Assembly (NCBI GenBank): GCA_004194705.1
Contig: SADC01000098.1
Location: 372,001 to 436,000, forward strand
Direction of reading: 5' to 3'
Source of the DNA: Ditylenchus dipsaci
Taxonomy: Eukaryota > Nematoda > Chromadorea > Rhabditida > Anguinidae
Length of the DNA stretch: 64,000 nucleotides
The notes under the pieces: model-generated
Told to the model about the DNA's origin: nothing
Databases searched by the model: none
Seen by the model: only the letters and a program-made list of their open reading frames with translations
Shown: positions 1 through 12,000 of the stretch, piece after piece
Numbering within the stretch: the stretch's first letter is position 1
Layout of the letters: each line of letters begins with the position of its first letter
Program-made: the position numbers and the translations under genes

Positions 1-72
1 GAAAATAGTCATGAGAAAAAATGATTGCTAGTCCCCGCCTTAATTGCAGTGTAACGCGCTGATATGCCCCTT
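1..72. mobile_element. Right end of a TTAA-type palindromic MITE, cut by the window edge
   Basis: The stretch contains GTCCCCGCCTTAATTGCAGT and then ATGCCCCTTCAA. This matches the right terminus of the complete copies at 136-369 and 12592-12828. The flanking TTAA appears here as TCAA. The left half lies outside the window. Confidence 0.6.
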
Positions 73-135
73 CAAGTCCCTCCAAATTTGAGATGGTGGA
101 TTTTATCCTGGATTTTTGGTAATTGTTTGTATTAA

Positions 136-369
136 AGGGGCATGCCCGTGCCCGACACGGAGAAAAGGCGGGGACCAGCATATATTTTTTTTCTCGGCAA
201 ACTTTTAAATTTGTTCTTGTGTAGATTTTTTAAGTTTTCTGCCTGATTTTTAAAAGTACCGTAAGGTCATCAATATCAGATTTGACGCAAAACGATTGAA
301 AAATGGAACGATTCAAAAAAAAATTGCTGGTCCCCGCCTTAACTTTTTGAAACGCACGGGCATCCCCCT
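136..369. mobile_element. TTAA-flanked palindromic MITE, copy 1
   Basis: The terminal inverted repeats start AGGGGCATGCCCGTG and end CGCACGGGCATCCCCCT, with direct TTAA at 132-135 and 370-373. The subterminal block GGCGGGGACCAGCA on the left returns as TGCTGGTCCCCGCC on the right. It has no coding capacity. The TTAA target is what piggyBac-type transposases use, but that assignment is inferred from the target only. Confidence 0.8.
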
Positions 370-994
370 TTAAAGCCTAATTTTCGTACAGTTTTTGGAA
401 ACTTACGTCAAATATCTGCGTGGAATCCTTAAATTTATTTACAGCTATTAAAAGCCGTTTTCTGTAATTTCGGACCAACATATGTTACCCCAATTTTTCA
501 AAATTTTAGTTCTGATCTTATTTGAAAAAGTGGACAATTTTGAGTAAGTTTACTTTTTACAGAACGCGCATTTCATATTTAGATGCCGAGAGATTTGGCC
601 AATTCAAAGTTTGACCGTGTCAAGATTTTGAAATATGGTAGTTTTCTCTCTTGATCGTACGGTTTTTGTTGTTTATGACAGCACTCTTACCTCTTGCTCA
701 CAGTCCTTGGTCAGGTCGAGGTCGTGGTCGAGGTCGATGTTGCTCACAATCCTTGGTCGAGGTCGTGGTCGATGTGTGCTTACAGTCAAAAAGCTCAAAT
801 AAAACGATAGTAATTGATTAATTCAGTCCGAAAATGGCTTATTTCATCTTTCGTGAATGGTTTCAGGCCAAATAATAAGTGGTTGGTTTTGCCAAGACAT
901 GGTGGTTGACCCATCTCACACTGCCCTAAACCGCTTCAAACCAGCCGTAACTACACTCGCAACTCCCTAAACCTAACGCGAGAATTTAAAGTTA

Positions 995-1070
995 TTTTGC
1001 ACCCATAGGGATTCGGCCCAGCAACCTCATTTATGAGTATATGATGCACTATACCACCCTCTCTCCTTTT
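995..1070 (-). repeat. tRNA-like / SINE-like fragment with B-box, inverted partner at 1790-1850
   Basis: The reverse complement carries GGTGGTATAGTGC (A-box-like), a CTCATAA stretch like an elongator Met anticodon loop, and GGCCGAATCCC (B-box-like). The partner at 1790-1850 has GGTTGCTGGTTCGAATCCCC on the + strand. Neither closes a proper cloverleaf, so these look like decayed tRNA-derived repeats rather than a working tRNA. Confidence 0.4.
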
Positions 1071-1318
1071 CAAGATCGCTCAGAACCCACTCCAGAGTGG
1101 CCAAAAGCAAAATAATTGGTTTTTGGGGGTTCACTAAAGAGGGTGAACTTTTCCTGAAAAATAGATTGAGCAGATCAGAATTCCAGTTCGATGGGCTTAA
1201 TCGCCCAAAATTTCAAATTGGGATGGTTTGGATGGTTATACTCAAACAGTCATTTCTGGCTTTGGGCCATCTTTTGATGGGTTCTCGGTAATTCTTACAG
1301 GAAGGGTATTGTTGTAAA

Positions 1319-1778
1319 CAGTGTTTGGACTTTCAGAAAAGAGTCGTACTCGTACTTCGTACTGCTAAATTTCAACTGTCGTACTTCGTACTCGTACCTC
1401 GTACCACAAAAATTTTTGCTCGTACTTCGTACTCGTACTTTGTATAAAAACGGATTAGGTATTCAGGGAAAAATTTGAAAAAAAAATTTGCATTGTCTTT
1501 TTATTGAAAGGCATTAAGATCCGGCTTTTTGGTAGTAAAGCGCCAGGATTTGCTTTGTGATTTATAAATACTTGTATTTTAGTTCGTACATCGTACTCGT
1601 ACCTCTAATTTTCTTCTCGTACTTCGTACTCGTACCTCGTACCACAAAATTTTAAGCTCGTACATCGTACTCGTAATTCGTACCTCTTAAATTTCTTCTC
1701 GTACTTCGTACTCGTAGTACGAGTACGAGTACGTGTACGAGTACGAGTACGAAGTACGAGTACGAGGTCCAAACACTG
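1319..1778. mobile_element. hAT-like MITE built of CGTACTCGTAC words
   Basis: The ends are CAGTGTTTGGAC and GTCCAAACACTG, a 12-bp inverted repeat. A perfect 8-bp direct repeat GTTGTAAA flanks it at 1311-1318 and 1779-1786, which is the hallmark target-site length of hAT transposons. The inside is almost entirely variations of TCGTACTTCGTACTCGTACC, with the orientation flipping near 1715. It has no coding capacity. Confidence 0.85.
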
Positions 1779-2301
1779 GTTGTAAAGCTTTATTTAATCA
1801 TGGTCCAGGTTGCTGGTTCGAATCCCCTTAGGTGCGAAATTTATCAAAAACGTTGAAAAATCATGAAGCTACGAAACCTAGACCCTGGCTTGCAGCCCTT
1901 GGTCGAGGTCGTGGTCGAGGTCGATGGTGGTCACACTCATTGGTCGAGGTCGTGGTCGCGATCGATGTCACGGTCGAGGTCATCAGAACAAAAAAATTTG
2001 AAAAAATGACAAATTTTGGGTAATCGAACGATAAATTTTTAAATTTCTCGTGTTTTTGTATCGTGCAGAACATTCTCCACACGACAAAGAATTGATTTGA
2101 AGAAATTGAATAACGACCGTGGTCGATGTGATATCGACCTCGACCACGACCTCGACTATCGAGTGTGAGTAACATCGACCTCAACCACGACCTCGACCTC
2201 GACAAAGACCGTGCTCACACTAATATCGGCCTCGACCAACCACTGTGAGCAAAGCATTACACATTATATGATATTCTACGCAAAATTAAACAAAATTTTT
2301 C

Positions 2302-2629
2302 ATAGCAATAATAGTTTTCACAAATCGGTGCGTTTTTTGAGGGAAAATCGACAATTTACACAAAAGTCCGATTTTACAAAACGAAAATTTTCAGCTAAAA
2401 ATCAATTTTTCCAAGTTTACCAGTAAAAAAATTTTATGCAAAATTTTTGTTACTATAATAAATCTATTTATATCGTTTGACGCGGAATTGAGATTTGCGT
2501 CCTACCTTCAAAGTTTGGAAAAATTGGTTTTCAGCTAAGAATTTCTGTTTTGGAAAATAGGACTTTTGTGTAAATTGCCGATTTTTCCCTCAAAAACGCA
2601 CCGATTTGCCAGAATTATTATTGCCTTAA
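2302..2629. repeat. Foldback palindrome with arms of about 130 bp
   Basis: The left arm starts GCAATAATAGTTTTCACAAA and runs through CGGTGCGTTTTTTGAGGGAA. The right arm mirrors it with TTCCCTCAAAAACGCACCG and ends in TTATTATTGCC. It is a non-coding foldback MITE. No clear target duplication was found. Confidence 0.65.
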
Positions 2630-2664
2630 GGAAGCCCGCTCAACTCTGCCTAGAATGATACATA

Positions 2665-3054
2665 CCATATTTCCTCTAATGGCTCCACCCGTGGAGTCAT
2701 TTTTCAAACCCCCGAAAATCAGAAAAATTTTAGGTCAATCTCAATATTTTTAGGTGAAATTTGAAAATGTAAAAGTAAAGTGCGTGGGAGTTAATAAAAT
2801 GCAAAAAAAAAGGGTTTGCAAAATATTCTCTCTGAGCTGAGATATAGGTTCTCAAAGTAGGGATGTGGAGTTATAAGAGCATGTGGGGCACTAGTAAAGA
2901 ATCCTTGTCCAAAATATGCCTTGGCCCCCCCCTGTTGTTTTTGTGAAAAACAGCTTGTGCCATTCACAAAAAAAACAACAGGGCGGACCAAGGCACATTT
3001 TGGACAAGGATTCTTTACTAGTGCCAGCATGTGGAGCTATTAGAGGAAATACGG
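2665..3054. mobile_element. TA-flanked MITE, CCGTATTTCC family, with an internal perfect-looking hairpin
   Basis: The ends are CCATATTTCCTCTAAT and ATTAGAGGAAATACGG, with TA on each side. A long hairpin sits inside at 2888-3022: ACTAGTAAAGAATCCTTGTC pairs with GACAAGGATTCTTTACTAGT. It explains the overlapping open frames on both strands here. The family is seen again at 25549, 45058 and 47117. Confidence 0.7.
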
Positions 3055-3451
3055 TAATGTGTAAGAGTGCTGTCATAAACAACAAAACCGTATGCTCAAG
3101 AGAGAAAATCACCATATTTCAGAATCTTGACACGGGTCAAACTTTTAATTGGCCAAATCTCTCGGCATCTAAATAAGAAATTGGCGTTCAGTAAAAAGTA
3201 AACTTACTCAAAATTGTCTACTTTTTCAAATAAGATCAGAACTAAAATTTTGAAAAATTTAGGTAACATAAGTTTTTATTAAGTGGTCCAAAATTACAGA
3301 ACATGGCTTTTAATGTGTACAAACACGGTGGAGGCGCCGGTTGACTCTTTTATATATAAGCACACTCTTTTCTAAAATGGGATGCCACTATATCGGTAGT
3401 CACGGCTTTTAATGGTGAAATTGATTGCTTTCCAAGAAAACAATGGGTATA

Positions 3452-4882
3452 CAGTCCACTCTCGATACAGTTTAGTTCCCGGGGATCGTAAAAATATACA
3501 CTATATCGAGAGCTACACTATATCGAAGGTTTCCGAACAAAGCAGTCAATAGTATACACTAAATCGAGAGTTTTGACAGAAAAGCCCCATAAAAACGTCT
3601 TTTTTTAACGAACAATAATAATAGTACCATCTAAGAAATACATTAAAGGTTAGACCAGAAGTAACTAACTATCTTCGCCGGTACATTTACATTGTCCTAT
3701 ATCAGGTTCTCGAAGTTTTACGTCAAAATCTTTTTTTTTCGCTTGAAAATGGCAATAAGCACGGGATAAAATGGCACTTTTTGACGAAGAATGACCAAAT
3801 TGTACTTTTTTGGCCAAATGTACTTTTTTCCAAAAATTTTCATTCCCATCCCTGTCCTATATCTATTTTTCGACTGTCTTCGTAAAAATATTCGTCCAAT
3901 GCATCGCTAAGCACTGCATAATCATCAGAATCCTGTTATATACGATGACTGGCAGAAGTAAACGGACTCTAAGCTTAAAACTAGTTAGTTGTTTGTTCCA
4001 CCGTCACTGCTTTGGCTTTAATTGCCTGATCTGCCCCTGATGCTCCCTTCACTACATTTCTTTCCGGTTATCTCAGCCTTGGCAAAGAAGAGTTATAGCA
4101 TTCGAGAAATTGAGCTTGCATCGAACCCTCTAAACAAGCAATTTGGTTCTTTCATTTTGGGCAACCTTGATTATTGGTTTTTTATCGTTCAAAGTAATCA
4201 CACCGCAATTTTCTCGTGTTCTCATTATTTAATTTACCAAAACAGACAAATTAACATTTTAAAATCAGCAATTTTAATGAAATTCGAAAATCTACACTAT
4301 ATCAAGAGTTGTTTTCTTTGTCAGCACCGAGAAAATTTACACTATATCAAAAGTTTCACTGTATCGAGAGTGCCATTTATCGAAGGTAGGTTCTTTATGC
4401 TCATACCTGCACGCTCAAACGCTCACTGCACCCACACCGGGCGCCGCGCCTACCTAAAATCGGCGCCGGCGCCCTTTGTAAATCACCGCTGGCACCAGTG
4501 CCAGGATGGCGCCGGCGCCTAAAAAGGAGCGGCGCCAGGGTGTATACTATATATTTGACGCTAAAATGTTTGCTTGTTGCCGCCAGGATCTGAGTCAGAT
4601 GGGTCTAACACCAAAAAACATACTTTTAAAACTTTAAAATGTCATAAATATTCAAAAAATCCAGAACTGCAGCTGGTACTCGGCGTCGGCGCCGATATAA
4701 GAGGGCGCCGGCGCTGGTATGAAAGGGGCGCCGGGCGATGGCGCCGCCGCCGGCACCCTAAAGTTCTAAAATTTTGCCTGGCGCCCGCGCCCGTGCAGGT
4801 ATGCTTATGCTTTTAAATTAGCCAACCAAATCGTAAGAAATACACACTGCATCGAGAGTTACACTATATCGAGAGTGCACTG
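3452..4882. mobile_element. Pogo/Tc-like non-autonomous element with TATCGAGAGT words
   Basis: The left end CAGTCCACTCTCGATACAGT is the inverted partner of the right end ACTATATCGAGAGTGCACTG. More copies of ACTATATCGAGAGT occur just inside both ends (3512, 3530, 4325, 4858). TA precedes the left end, but the right side has TG. It is about 1.4 kb, has no convincing transposase, and holds the nested GC-rich hAT MITE at 4402-4803. Confidence 0.65.
4402..4803. mobile_element. GC-rich hAT-like MITE of GCGCCGGCGCC words
   Basis: The ends CATACCTGCACG and CGTGCAGGTATG are perfect 12-bp inverts. The flanks TTTATGCT (4394-4401) and CTTATGCT (4804-4811) match at 7 of 8 positions, the hAT duplication length. 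The interior is rich in GGCGCCGGCGCC, very unlike the AT-rich surroundings. It sits inside the 3452-4882 element. Confidence 0.75.
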
Positions 4883-5019
4883 TGATCAGAAACTTTACGA
4901 TTTTTCTACACAGATTGACGAATCAAATTCGACTTTTCATCCTAAAACACATCGATATACAACATTGCGATCTCACTATAACTGAGGTAAGTAAGGTGGA
5001 AAAACTGGCGAAGGGTTGA

Positions 5020-5290
5020 TTCGCCATTGGAAATTCGCTGTTGACTAAATTCGCCGTCGCTTAAATTTGGCATTGACTAAATTCGCCTTCAGCTTAATTT
5101 GACGTTGGCAAAGCTTGCTTTTTTTGCTGATTCACGTAAATCATTGCAATATTTTTTCGAACCCTAAGGATCATTACTTTACTAAGCTGACGGCGAATTT
5201 AGTCAACGCCAAATTCATTCGACGGCGAATTTGGTCAATGACGAATTTTTCGGCAGCGAATTTAGTCAACGGCAAATATCGTGACGGCAA
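5020..5290. repeat. Inverted arrays of GACGGCGAATTTAGTCAA words
   Basis: The left cluster (5020-5110) reads TTGACTAAATTCGCCGTC several times. The right cluster (5188-5290) reads the complement GACGGCGAATTTAGTCAACG. About 80 bp of unique sequence separates them. The arrangement is that of a foldback element with amplified arm words. No target duplication was identified. Confidence 0.6.
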
Positions 5291-5299
5291 CTCAGCCCC

Positions 5300-5965
5300 T
5301 TTCCGAAAAACAGATTGTAAGACACATTCTAAAAAGGATCCGAAGCATGCAAAGGTTCAATTCCCGCTTCTAGCAAACACATTTTTACAAATATTTACTA
5401 AAAAAATCAACAGAGTCTATTTGGATGCCAAACAAAAAGGCTGATATGTGGCAACCGGAAAAGGCAACAATTCAAATATACATTTTTTCAAGTTTAAAAA
5501 TATCGCCTAACCCATCACTGAAAATTTTTATTTTTTTTATACAAACATTGCTTGTTAGTCTAAACTAAATAGGACTGAATTTTTGTACGGAGGTTGCCAA
5601 GCTAAAAAGATCGATATCGCTATCCACGTTATATAGATGCACATGTCTTTTTATTTTATTTTTTCTCTACTGGCTTTAGAAATTATCCTTCTTATCACTT
5701 TTCTTTTAGACAGTCGAGTCTCGATTCTCCGCGATTAGCAAAAATTTGTGACTACCTGGAGTCTCCACTTTTTTTGATTTCCGAGGATTTTTGTAACCAT
5801 TTGTAACAATTGTAACCATCTTCTTATTTCCAAAACGTGACGAAATTGCACAAGTGACAAAATTACAAGACAAACTAGTAATTTATTAAGATTTATTGTT
5901 AATTTATTAAGCTAGTAGCAAAGCTTTGCTGGCAAAATCTGCTTAAGTCTCGCTTATAATATCCA
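5300..5965. other. Intergenic, nothing recognised
   Basis: This is AT-rich sequence with no coding exon, TE end or RNA gene that I can support. It precedes the proposed first exon of the RING gene, so a promoter should lie here. I see no defined motif. Confidence 0.4.
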
Positions 5966-5968
5966 CGC

Positions 5969-6006
5969 ATGAACAATATGACCCTGAGGGGGTATCGAGA
6001 GTGCAC
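5969..6006 (+). CDS. Tentative first coding exon of the RING gene
   Basis: An ATG at 5969 opens 12 codons and ends ...TGC AC before a strong donor gtgagt. The two leftover bases plus the first base of the next exon (6354) give a Thr codon and keep the conserved frame. The last 14 bases, TATCGAGAGTGCAC, equal the terminal word of the transposon at 3452-4882, so the exon may be transposon-derived or the match may be chance. Confidence 0.4.
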
Positions 6007-9000
6007 GTGAGTGGTCAGGACGCATTTATGAAAAATATATAGAGTAAAACTTTTTGTTTACAAATGAAAAGGCCAATAAAAACAAAAACATAATAATTAT
6101 AAAGAGTATTGCAATGGGAAACTAAAATATTAGAGCATAATGTTGCAAAAAAATTAAAATGTAAGAAATTTAATTTTGACAGGGTAAAATTGACCCTTGG
6201 TGGGCCATTGAGAGTTAATCATTCCATGTAAAAGATTTAAATATTCATGTTTAAAAGATTGTATTTCAATAAAATTTTAAATTTTTAAACTGCATTATTT
6301 GTAAACACGTTTGTCTTTATATAGTTGACTTTAAAAATGCTCTAAATTTTCAGACAACATGAACAATGGATTGCCAGGCCCTCAGACACTGTTACTGGAG
6401 GCAAAACACTGGAGCTTTCAGATTATGATAAGGTAGGAATCCTATTAATTAGGCTTGTTAAAAATGTCCCTACATATCAACTTTTATGAAATTTTCACGC
6501 TTTTATGCCCTGCGAAATTTGTTTCTAGTTGAAAATGGAAAAGGATAGTCGATGTGTCGGCTATGTAAACAATAAGTGTTCTCAAATAATAAGAGCAGAA
6601 TCTGAAAAAAAAACAGCCATCCATAAAATGCCATTTGAACTATAGTCCAAATTTGACTAAAAACCCCGGCTATGGGATCTGTGACCTACATGACATCCAT
6701 TTTTCTAGCAATCAATGAAATAAACCTAAATTCAACATTTTCAGACCCGATCTCCTCACAAGCCGATCACTGATGGCACCAGAATAAGCATGAACACCAG
6801 GACATTGTCCGCTGAATTATCATGTCCTATTTGCTTGGACTTGTTGACCAATACTATGACCACAAAAGTAGGTTCTAATATCCAAGTATACTATTTCGCC
6901 AGCAGAATTTTTTGCCTTTTTCAGGAGTGTTTACACAGATTCTGCTCGGAATGCATAAAAACTGCATTGATGCGGGGCAACAAAGAGTGCCCCACTTGCA
7001 GGAAAAAAATTGTTTCTAAGCGAAGTCTTCGGCCGGATCCCAACTTTGACTTTCTCATCAATAAAGTAGAGACCTCTTTTACTTTTATTAGTTATTTAAA
7101 AAAAAATTTGTTGCCAGATCTGGCCGGACCGAAAGCACTACGAAGACATGCAAGCGGCAGAAACAAAAACATATCATGAACAAAACAAGCTAGCTTCTTT
7201 GCAGGTAATTTTTAGTTTTGATTGTCGATATGAGGTAGTTTTGCTGAGTTTATCTGCGAAGGAAACCGGTTTTTATGAAACAACTCCTCTTTCATAAAAA
7301 TTGGTATTTCTCATTTTTTTAACGAAAAGGGTCAGTTGATAGCTTATCAGAAACTAGAGATTCAGGGCTACATGATGATCAAAAGAAAAAAATTTTACGA
7401 CATAAGAACACCGAGGAATACTCATTTTTACGATTCGGCTGGGTAAATGAATAATTTGGCGGGGTAAAAGAATAATTTGGCGGGTGAAAGTACTTACAGC
7501 CTTTCAGCACTACTTTTCTGTTTACATTTTTTGGTAAAAAAAAATAAAAGTCTTGCCATTTTGACATTTTTAGTTAATTTTTTACCTGAAATTATTCAAA
7601 GCATTTGAGATGGAAACAATATCGCATTTCTCGTGCATCTATTTTACATCCGCAAGTAGGATATGGCAACATAGCGGCGAAAATCGAAGTAAGGAGTGTT
7701 CAGGGCATTTGGGGCACAAAGCATGGATATTGATTTTTTTTTGGTGCAAAATTATTTCTTTTCGGTGCAAATTTGCTTTCAAATTTTGGTGTTGCGTTTT
7801 TATATTAAATTTTTCGATATTTTTCAAAAAATAATTACACCATCAAGTAGCCCTGCGATTCTAGTTTCTGTTAAGCTATTATCTACTGAAAAATCTCTGC
7901 AATATATATCACATAAAGGTAAAAGTATGAAAGAGGTCAGAAAAATTATTTGGTTCATACTTTTACTTTTTTGCGCCACATTTTACAAAGATATTGCAGC
8001 AAATGATATCTCGTTAGAAAATAGGATCGCAGGGCTACCTGATGATGTTATCAATTGTTGAAAAAGGTTAAAACATATATAGAAAACGCAAAACCAAAAC
8101 ATTAAAAAATGTTTGCACCAAAAAAAGATTCGGCGCTACTGTAATATACATATTCTCTAAGCGTCTAAGGGCACTTTACAAACCCAGGAACGTGTGGTGC
8201 AGGCAAAAGTATAACTACTTACAGTGGACCAAGCCAATCAGCGGGGTGCACCCTGCGGGTTTGCATCTAGGCTTAGCACTTGTGCCTCTTGCCTGGCTCT
8301 TCGGTAAAAAAACAAAGATGTTGAACATAGTTTTGAACACTGGGGCCTACCGCATTATAACTCTGGTATGCATGTTTTTTCATGCATCCAGAGTCGCTTT
8401 ACCCCCCTCAAAATAGCTAAACTCCAAGCCCCCAAGCGCCCTTCGGGGGCGCAGGGTGCTTGGGGTATATGACAGTAGCGACAAAGATTCAATTTGCACC
8501 AAAAAAATCAATATCCATAAAGCATGACTACCACCACATCTTAGATCTTATGGCAACGCGGTTAGTTTTTTCAGTTCTTTGCGCGAACATAAAAATGAAT
8601 CACAACTTTGAGGGATTGGTTTTTGCCGATTTTTCAACCTTTTCGAGCTGAAATTTTTTAAATTTGTAGCTCTAAAACATGGCTTTCAGGATTACCTTTA
8701 ACGAAATCTTGGAATGCAATGTACTTTTACAAAATAGTTAAATGAACACGTCGGTTTGAAACGAAAAGTCATTTTATTTTTTATATAAAATTGGTTAAAA
8801 TTGCACAGCCAAAAAAACCATTCTTCGAAAATGATCAAAATCACGAGAATTCATGTATCACAAAAAAAATTTCGACTGAATTTTTATAATAAAACCTTTA
8901 ATTTTACTCCTGAAAATGACCATTTTAGCGCGAGAAAATTCAATTTAAAAAAAATTAATTTGGTCAGAAACGGGTTGAAGATGAAACTTGATCATGAAAC

Positions 9001-12000
9001 TATTACTTACGGCAATTTGCGAAATTTGAATTCGTCCAGGACCACTTTTATTTGTCATTAATATTTTTGAATTATTTTTGTATATGTTAAGGGACAAGGG
9101 AGGGTCGCGACTTCCTCATGCGCTATGAAAATTTTGTTTTTACAAAAAGATAGAGAAGCACCATATTTGTGAGTCCTCCATTTAGCGTATGCAAAAATTG
9201 GGAAAAAGCTAAGGTGTCTAGGTAGCATTAGTGAAATATAGGTCAAAAGCACAATTTAAACCAAACATGAAAAAAATTCAGAAAGGCATACAAGAAGGCA
9301 TCAAAGCTCAGGCAGCCAATCGAAAAAGAAAGTGAAGGGCAGTTACGACTACGAAAGTAATCTCACATCATTATGTTTATTTGCTACCATCCAAATTTAG
9401 AGAAAAAACGTCGACCCAAGCTCACTGAAGTGAATGGTGCTGAAGAAGGGCCTGGCACTTCCACCAACGCCAGCTTCAACAGCAGTGGAGCAAACTCGTC
9501 TCTGTTAACTGTGGTGCCGTCCAACTGCTCCATGGATAGCAATTCTCCATCACCTCCACAGGCAGGACTTTTGCCCAAATTTTGTGATCAAATTTAATTT
9601 CGTCATACTTGTAGGACGAGGAAATGACGGATTTGTCAGGCAGTCAGAGCGAAGCCAACCATGTTAATGACATCAACAGTGACACCGCTGTGACTAGTGC
9701 TGAAGTGCCGTCCTCTTCTCCTTCAAATGTTTCCGGGGCTACTTCTTCTGGTAAGTCAGGGGTCAGATTTTCTTATAGAGCGCTCAGAATAGAGGTGTGA
9801 GGTCGTTTAAGCAGTCGCGACTTAGCCTGATTTTTCACTTTACTGTTCGTAAGTTTTAGTACCAACTTAGTACTGGATAAAATAAATCCCCACATTGGAT
9901 ATTCAAAAAATAAAAAATATATAAAAAATATAAAACCTTGCACCTCGAGTCTGCATTCTGGTCGAGGCATTAGATAGTCGAAAATTGTCCAATTTCAATA
10001 TTAATTAATCGCTTTCAAAAGCAGTTCTTTGAAGTCTCGATTCTCAGTCTCCTCTCAAGGCTGTATAGTGTGACCTGCACTGCGATTCTAATTTCTAATA
10101 AACTATTATTCATTGCATTATCTCACGAAAAATAAAATAATAAGGTCAAAGTATAAAGGAAGTCAGAAGTGTACTCACGGTTATCCGACACTCTCGGACA
10201 TCCGCAGATCGATTTAGTTGGCTGGCAGTGAAACTCAAAAGATCAACACCTCCGTTATCCGACACCTTGTGGTCTGTCTCAAATTTAAAAAACTCACTCG
10301 TTAAGTCGGCACTATTGCTGTTTACCTAAACGTGGAATTCTAAATTGGGATAATCTTTTTTTGGCGCAAATTTTGTTTTGCCTGCTTCTCTCTAAAATTT
10401 TCATATGTTTTCAAGGTTTTAACACCGTCAGGTAGCCCTGCGATTCTACTTTCTGATAAAGTGTTATTATTACATTACCTTACAAAAATGTAAAATAATA
10501 AAGTCAAAATATGAAGGAAGTCAGAACAATAATATGATTCATACTTTGCCTTATTATTTTACATATTTGTAAGACAATGCAATAAATAATACTTTATCAG
10601 AAAGTAGAATCCTAGGGCTACCTGATAGTGTTGAAACCTTGAAAAGGATATAATTTTTTTGAGAGAAACAGGCAGAACAAAAATTAGCGTTAAAAAGTGA
10701 ATTTGAAAAAGTGTTGTCCTTCAAATTGCCGTCAAAAATCTTAAAGGATATAATCTGTAACAACTCACCACGCCTATTGAGAGGTCTGGAAGCGCTGGAA
10801 TTTTTTTTTACTTTTTTACCTATCCTGTAGCAGATTTCATGGGTGGTCCAAAACCGTTAAAATATTCCGTTTCTATAAAAAAATCTTTGAGAACGATGAA
10901 TTTTGGAAAGTCAATTTTCGGTTACTTCCACTAACTTCAAATGGCTCTAGCTTACTGCTCCCAGAATGAACCTTGATCACATGATGGCTCATTTTACTCC
11001 TTAAGAATTGCCTTTTCAAATGAGTACAGTCGTTTCCGGTTGACCATCAAAATTATTGGAGAAGTGAGCAAAAGTTTAAAAATTCACACTTTGCCAAAAT
11101 TTCAATTTCGTCAAAAATGCCGTTTTTCTCCACTTTTTCGTCAGCCTAAGGACAAAACAGATTCCATAGTCTTGCTCAGCTCAATCAGCTGAATATTTTT
11201 TTCATATTTGGGACAAAAAGGAGGAAACGTATATACTTCATTTATTCTTAATACATATAAATTATTGAAAAAAGAATTTGGAGTGAAAGAAAAGTGTCCC
11301 GCGCGCATCTGAATTTGCCAAATTACCATTATCATCAGCAAGTATGGTCCTTTAAGCATGTTTTTAATACTAAATCACGTCTCTTTATTATAAAGAGTCT
11401 TCTAATTCTGATACTGAATCCGTGTCCAGCATGAACGGAAAATTGCATGAACGAACGGAAAATTGCATGAACGAAAATTCTTGCTGAGCTCAATCAGCTG
11501 AACAAGTCTAGTGTAAGACATGCCAAAAGCCAATGTATAAGATGAGTTTAAAGGGGCAATCGTCTATTCGAATATAAACTTTTTTCGTTAGTTATATTGA
11601 ACGATTTCTTAATAATTTATAGAAGCAAGTGAGCGAGTATTATATGTGCAAAAAATAAAGTGCGTCTCACACTGTACTCTTTTGACTTGCTTCGAATGAC
11701 TCAAAAGAGTAAAATGAAAGACGAAAGAGAACTGTCCCGCGCAAATTCAAACATTTGAAAATTCTCGTTGTCGGCGACGGCTATGGTCCTTTAAGCTGAC
11801 GAAAAAGTAGAGAAAACCGGCATTTCTGAAGAAATTGAAGATTTGGCAAAGTGTAAATTTTTCAAACTTTTGCTCACTTGTCCAATAGTTTTGATGGTCA
11901 ACTGGAAACAACTGTACTCATTTAAAAGAGCGATTCCTAAGAAGTAAAATGAGCTATCATGTGGTTAGTGTTTAATCTATAAAAAATGAGCAAGAGCCAT

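Larger units (their letters stand above)
692..2252. repeat. Element with GGTCGAGGTCGTGG arrays in both arms
   Basis: Clusters of the word GGTCGAGGTCGTGG (and its complement) lie at 700-775, 1895-1980 and 2118-2245. The outer ends read TTGCTCACAGTCCTTGGTC and GACCAACCACTGTGAGCAA, which are imperfect inverted repeats. The short open frames here (for example 1832-2023 + and 1861-2205 -) are translations of the repeat word, not genes. Confidence 0.6.
440..3310. repeat. Giant inverted repeat with arms of about 245 bp around 2.4 kb of nested elements
   Basis: The left arm (about 440-688) and right arm (about 3050-3310) are reverse complements with scattered mismatches. Shared landmarks are a GTTTATGACAGCACTCTTAC / GTAAGAGTGCTGTCATAAAC pair, GATGCCGAGAGATTTGGCC / GGCCAAATCTCTCGGCATC and TATTAAAAGCC / GGCTTTTAAT. 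The space between holds a GGTCGAGGTCGTGG array element, a hAT MITE, a 330-bp palindrome and a CCGTATTTCC-type MITE. This is probably one large foldback element that others entered. Confidence 0.75.

Noticed and set aside
1306..1790. Satellite-like CGTACTCGTAC array considered as a CRISPR-like or centromeric repeat
   Set aside because: Units are degenerate without unique spacers, and the block is bounded by 12-bp inverted ends and an 8-bp duplication, so it is a transposon.
1861..2205. 114-codon Arg/Gly-rich open frame on the minus strand
   Set aside because: It is a translation of GGTCGAGGTCGTGG words, and the opposite strand is open for the same reason.
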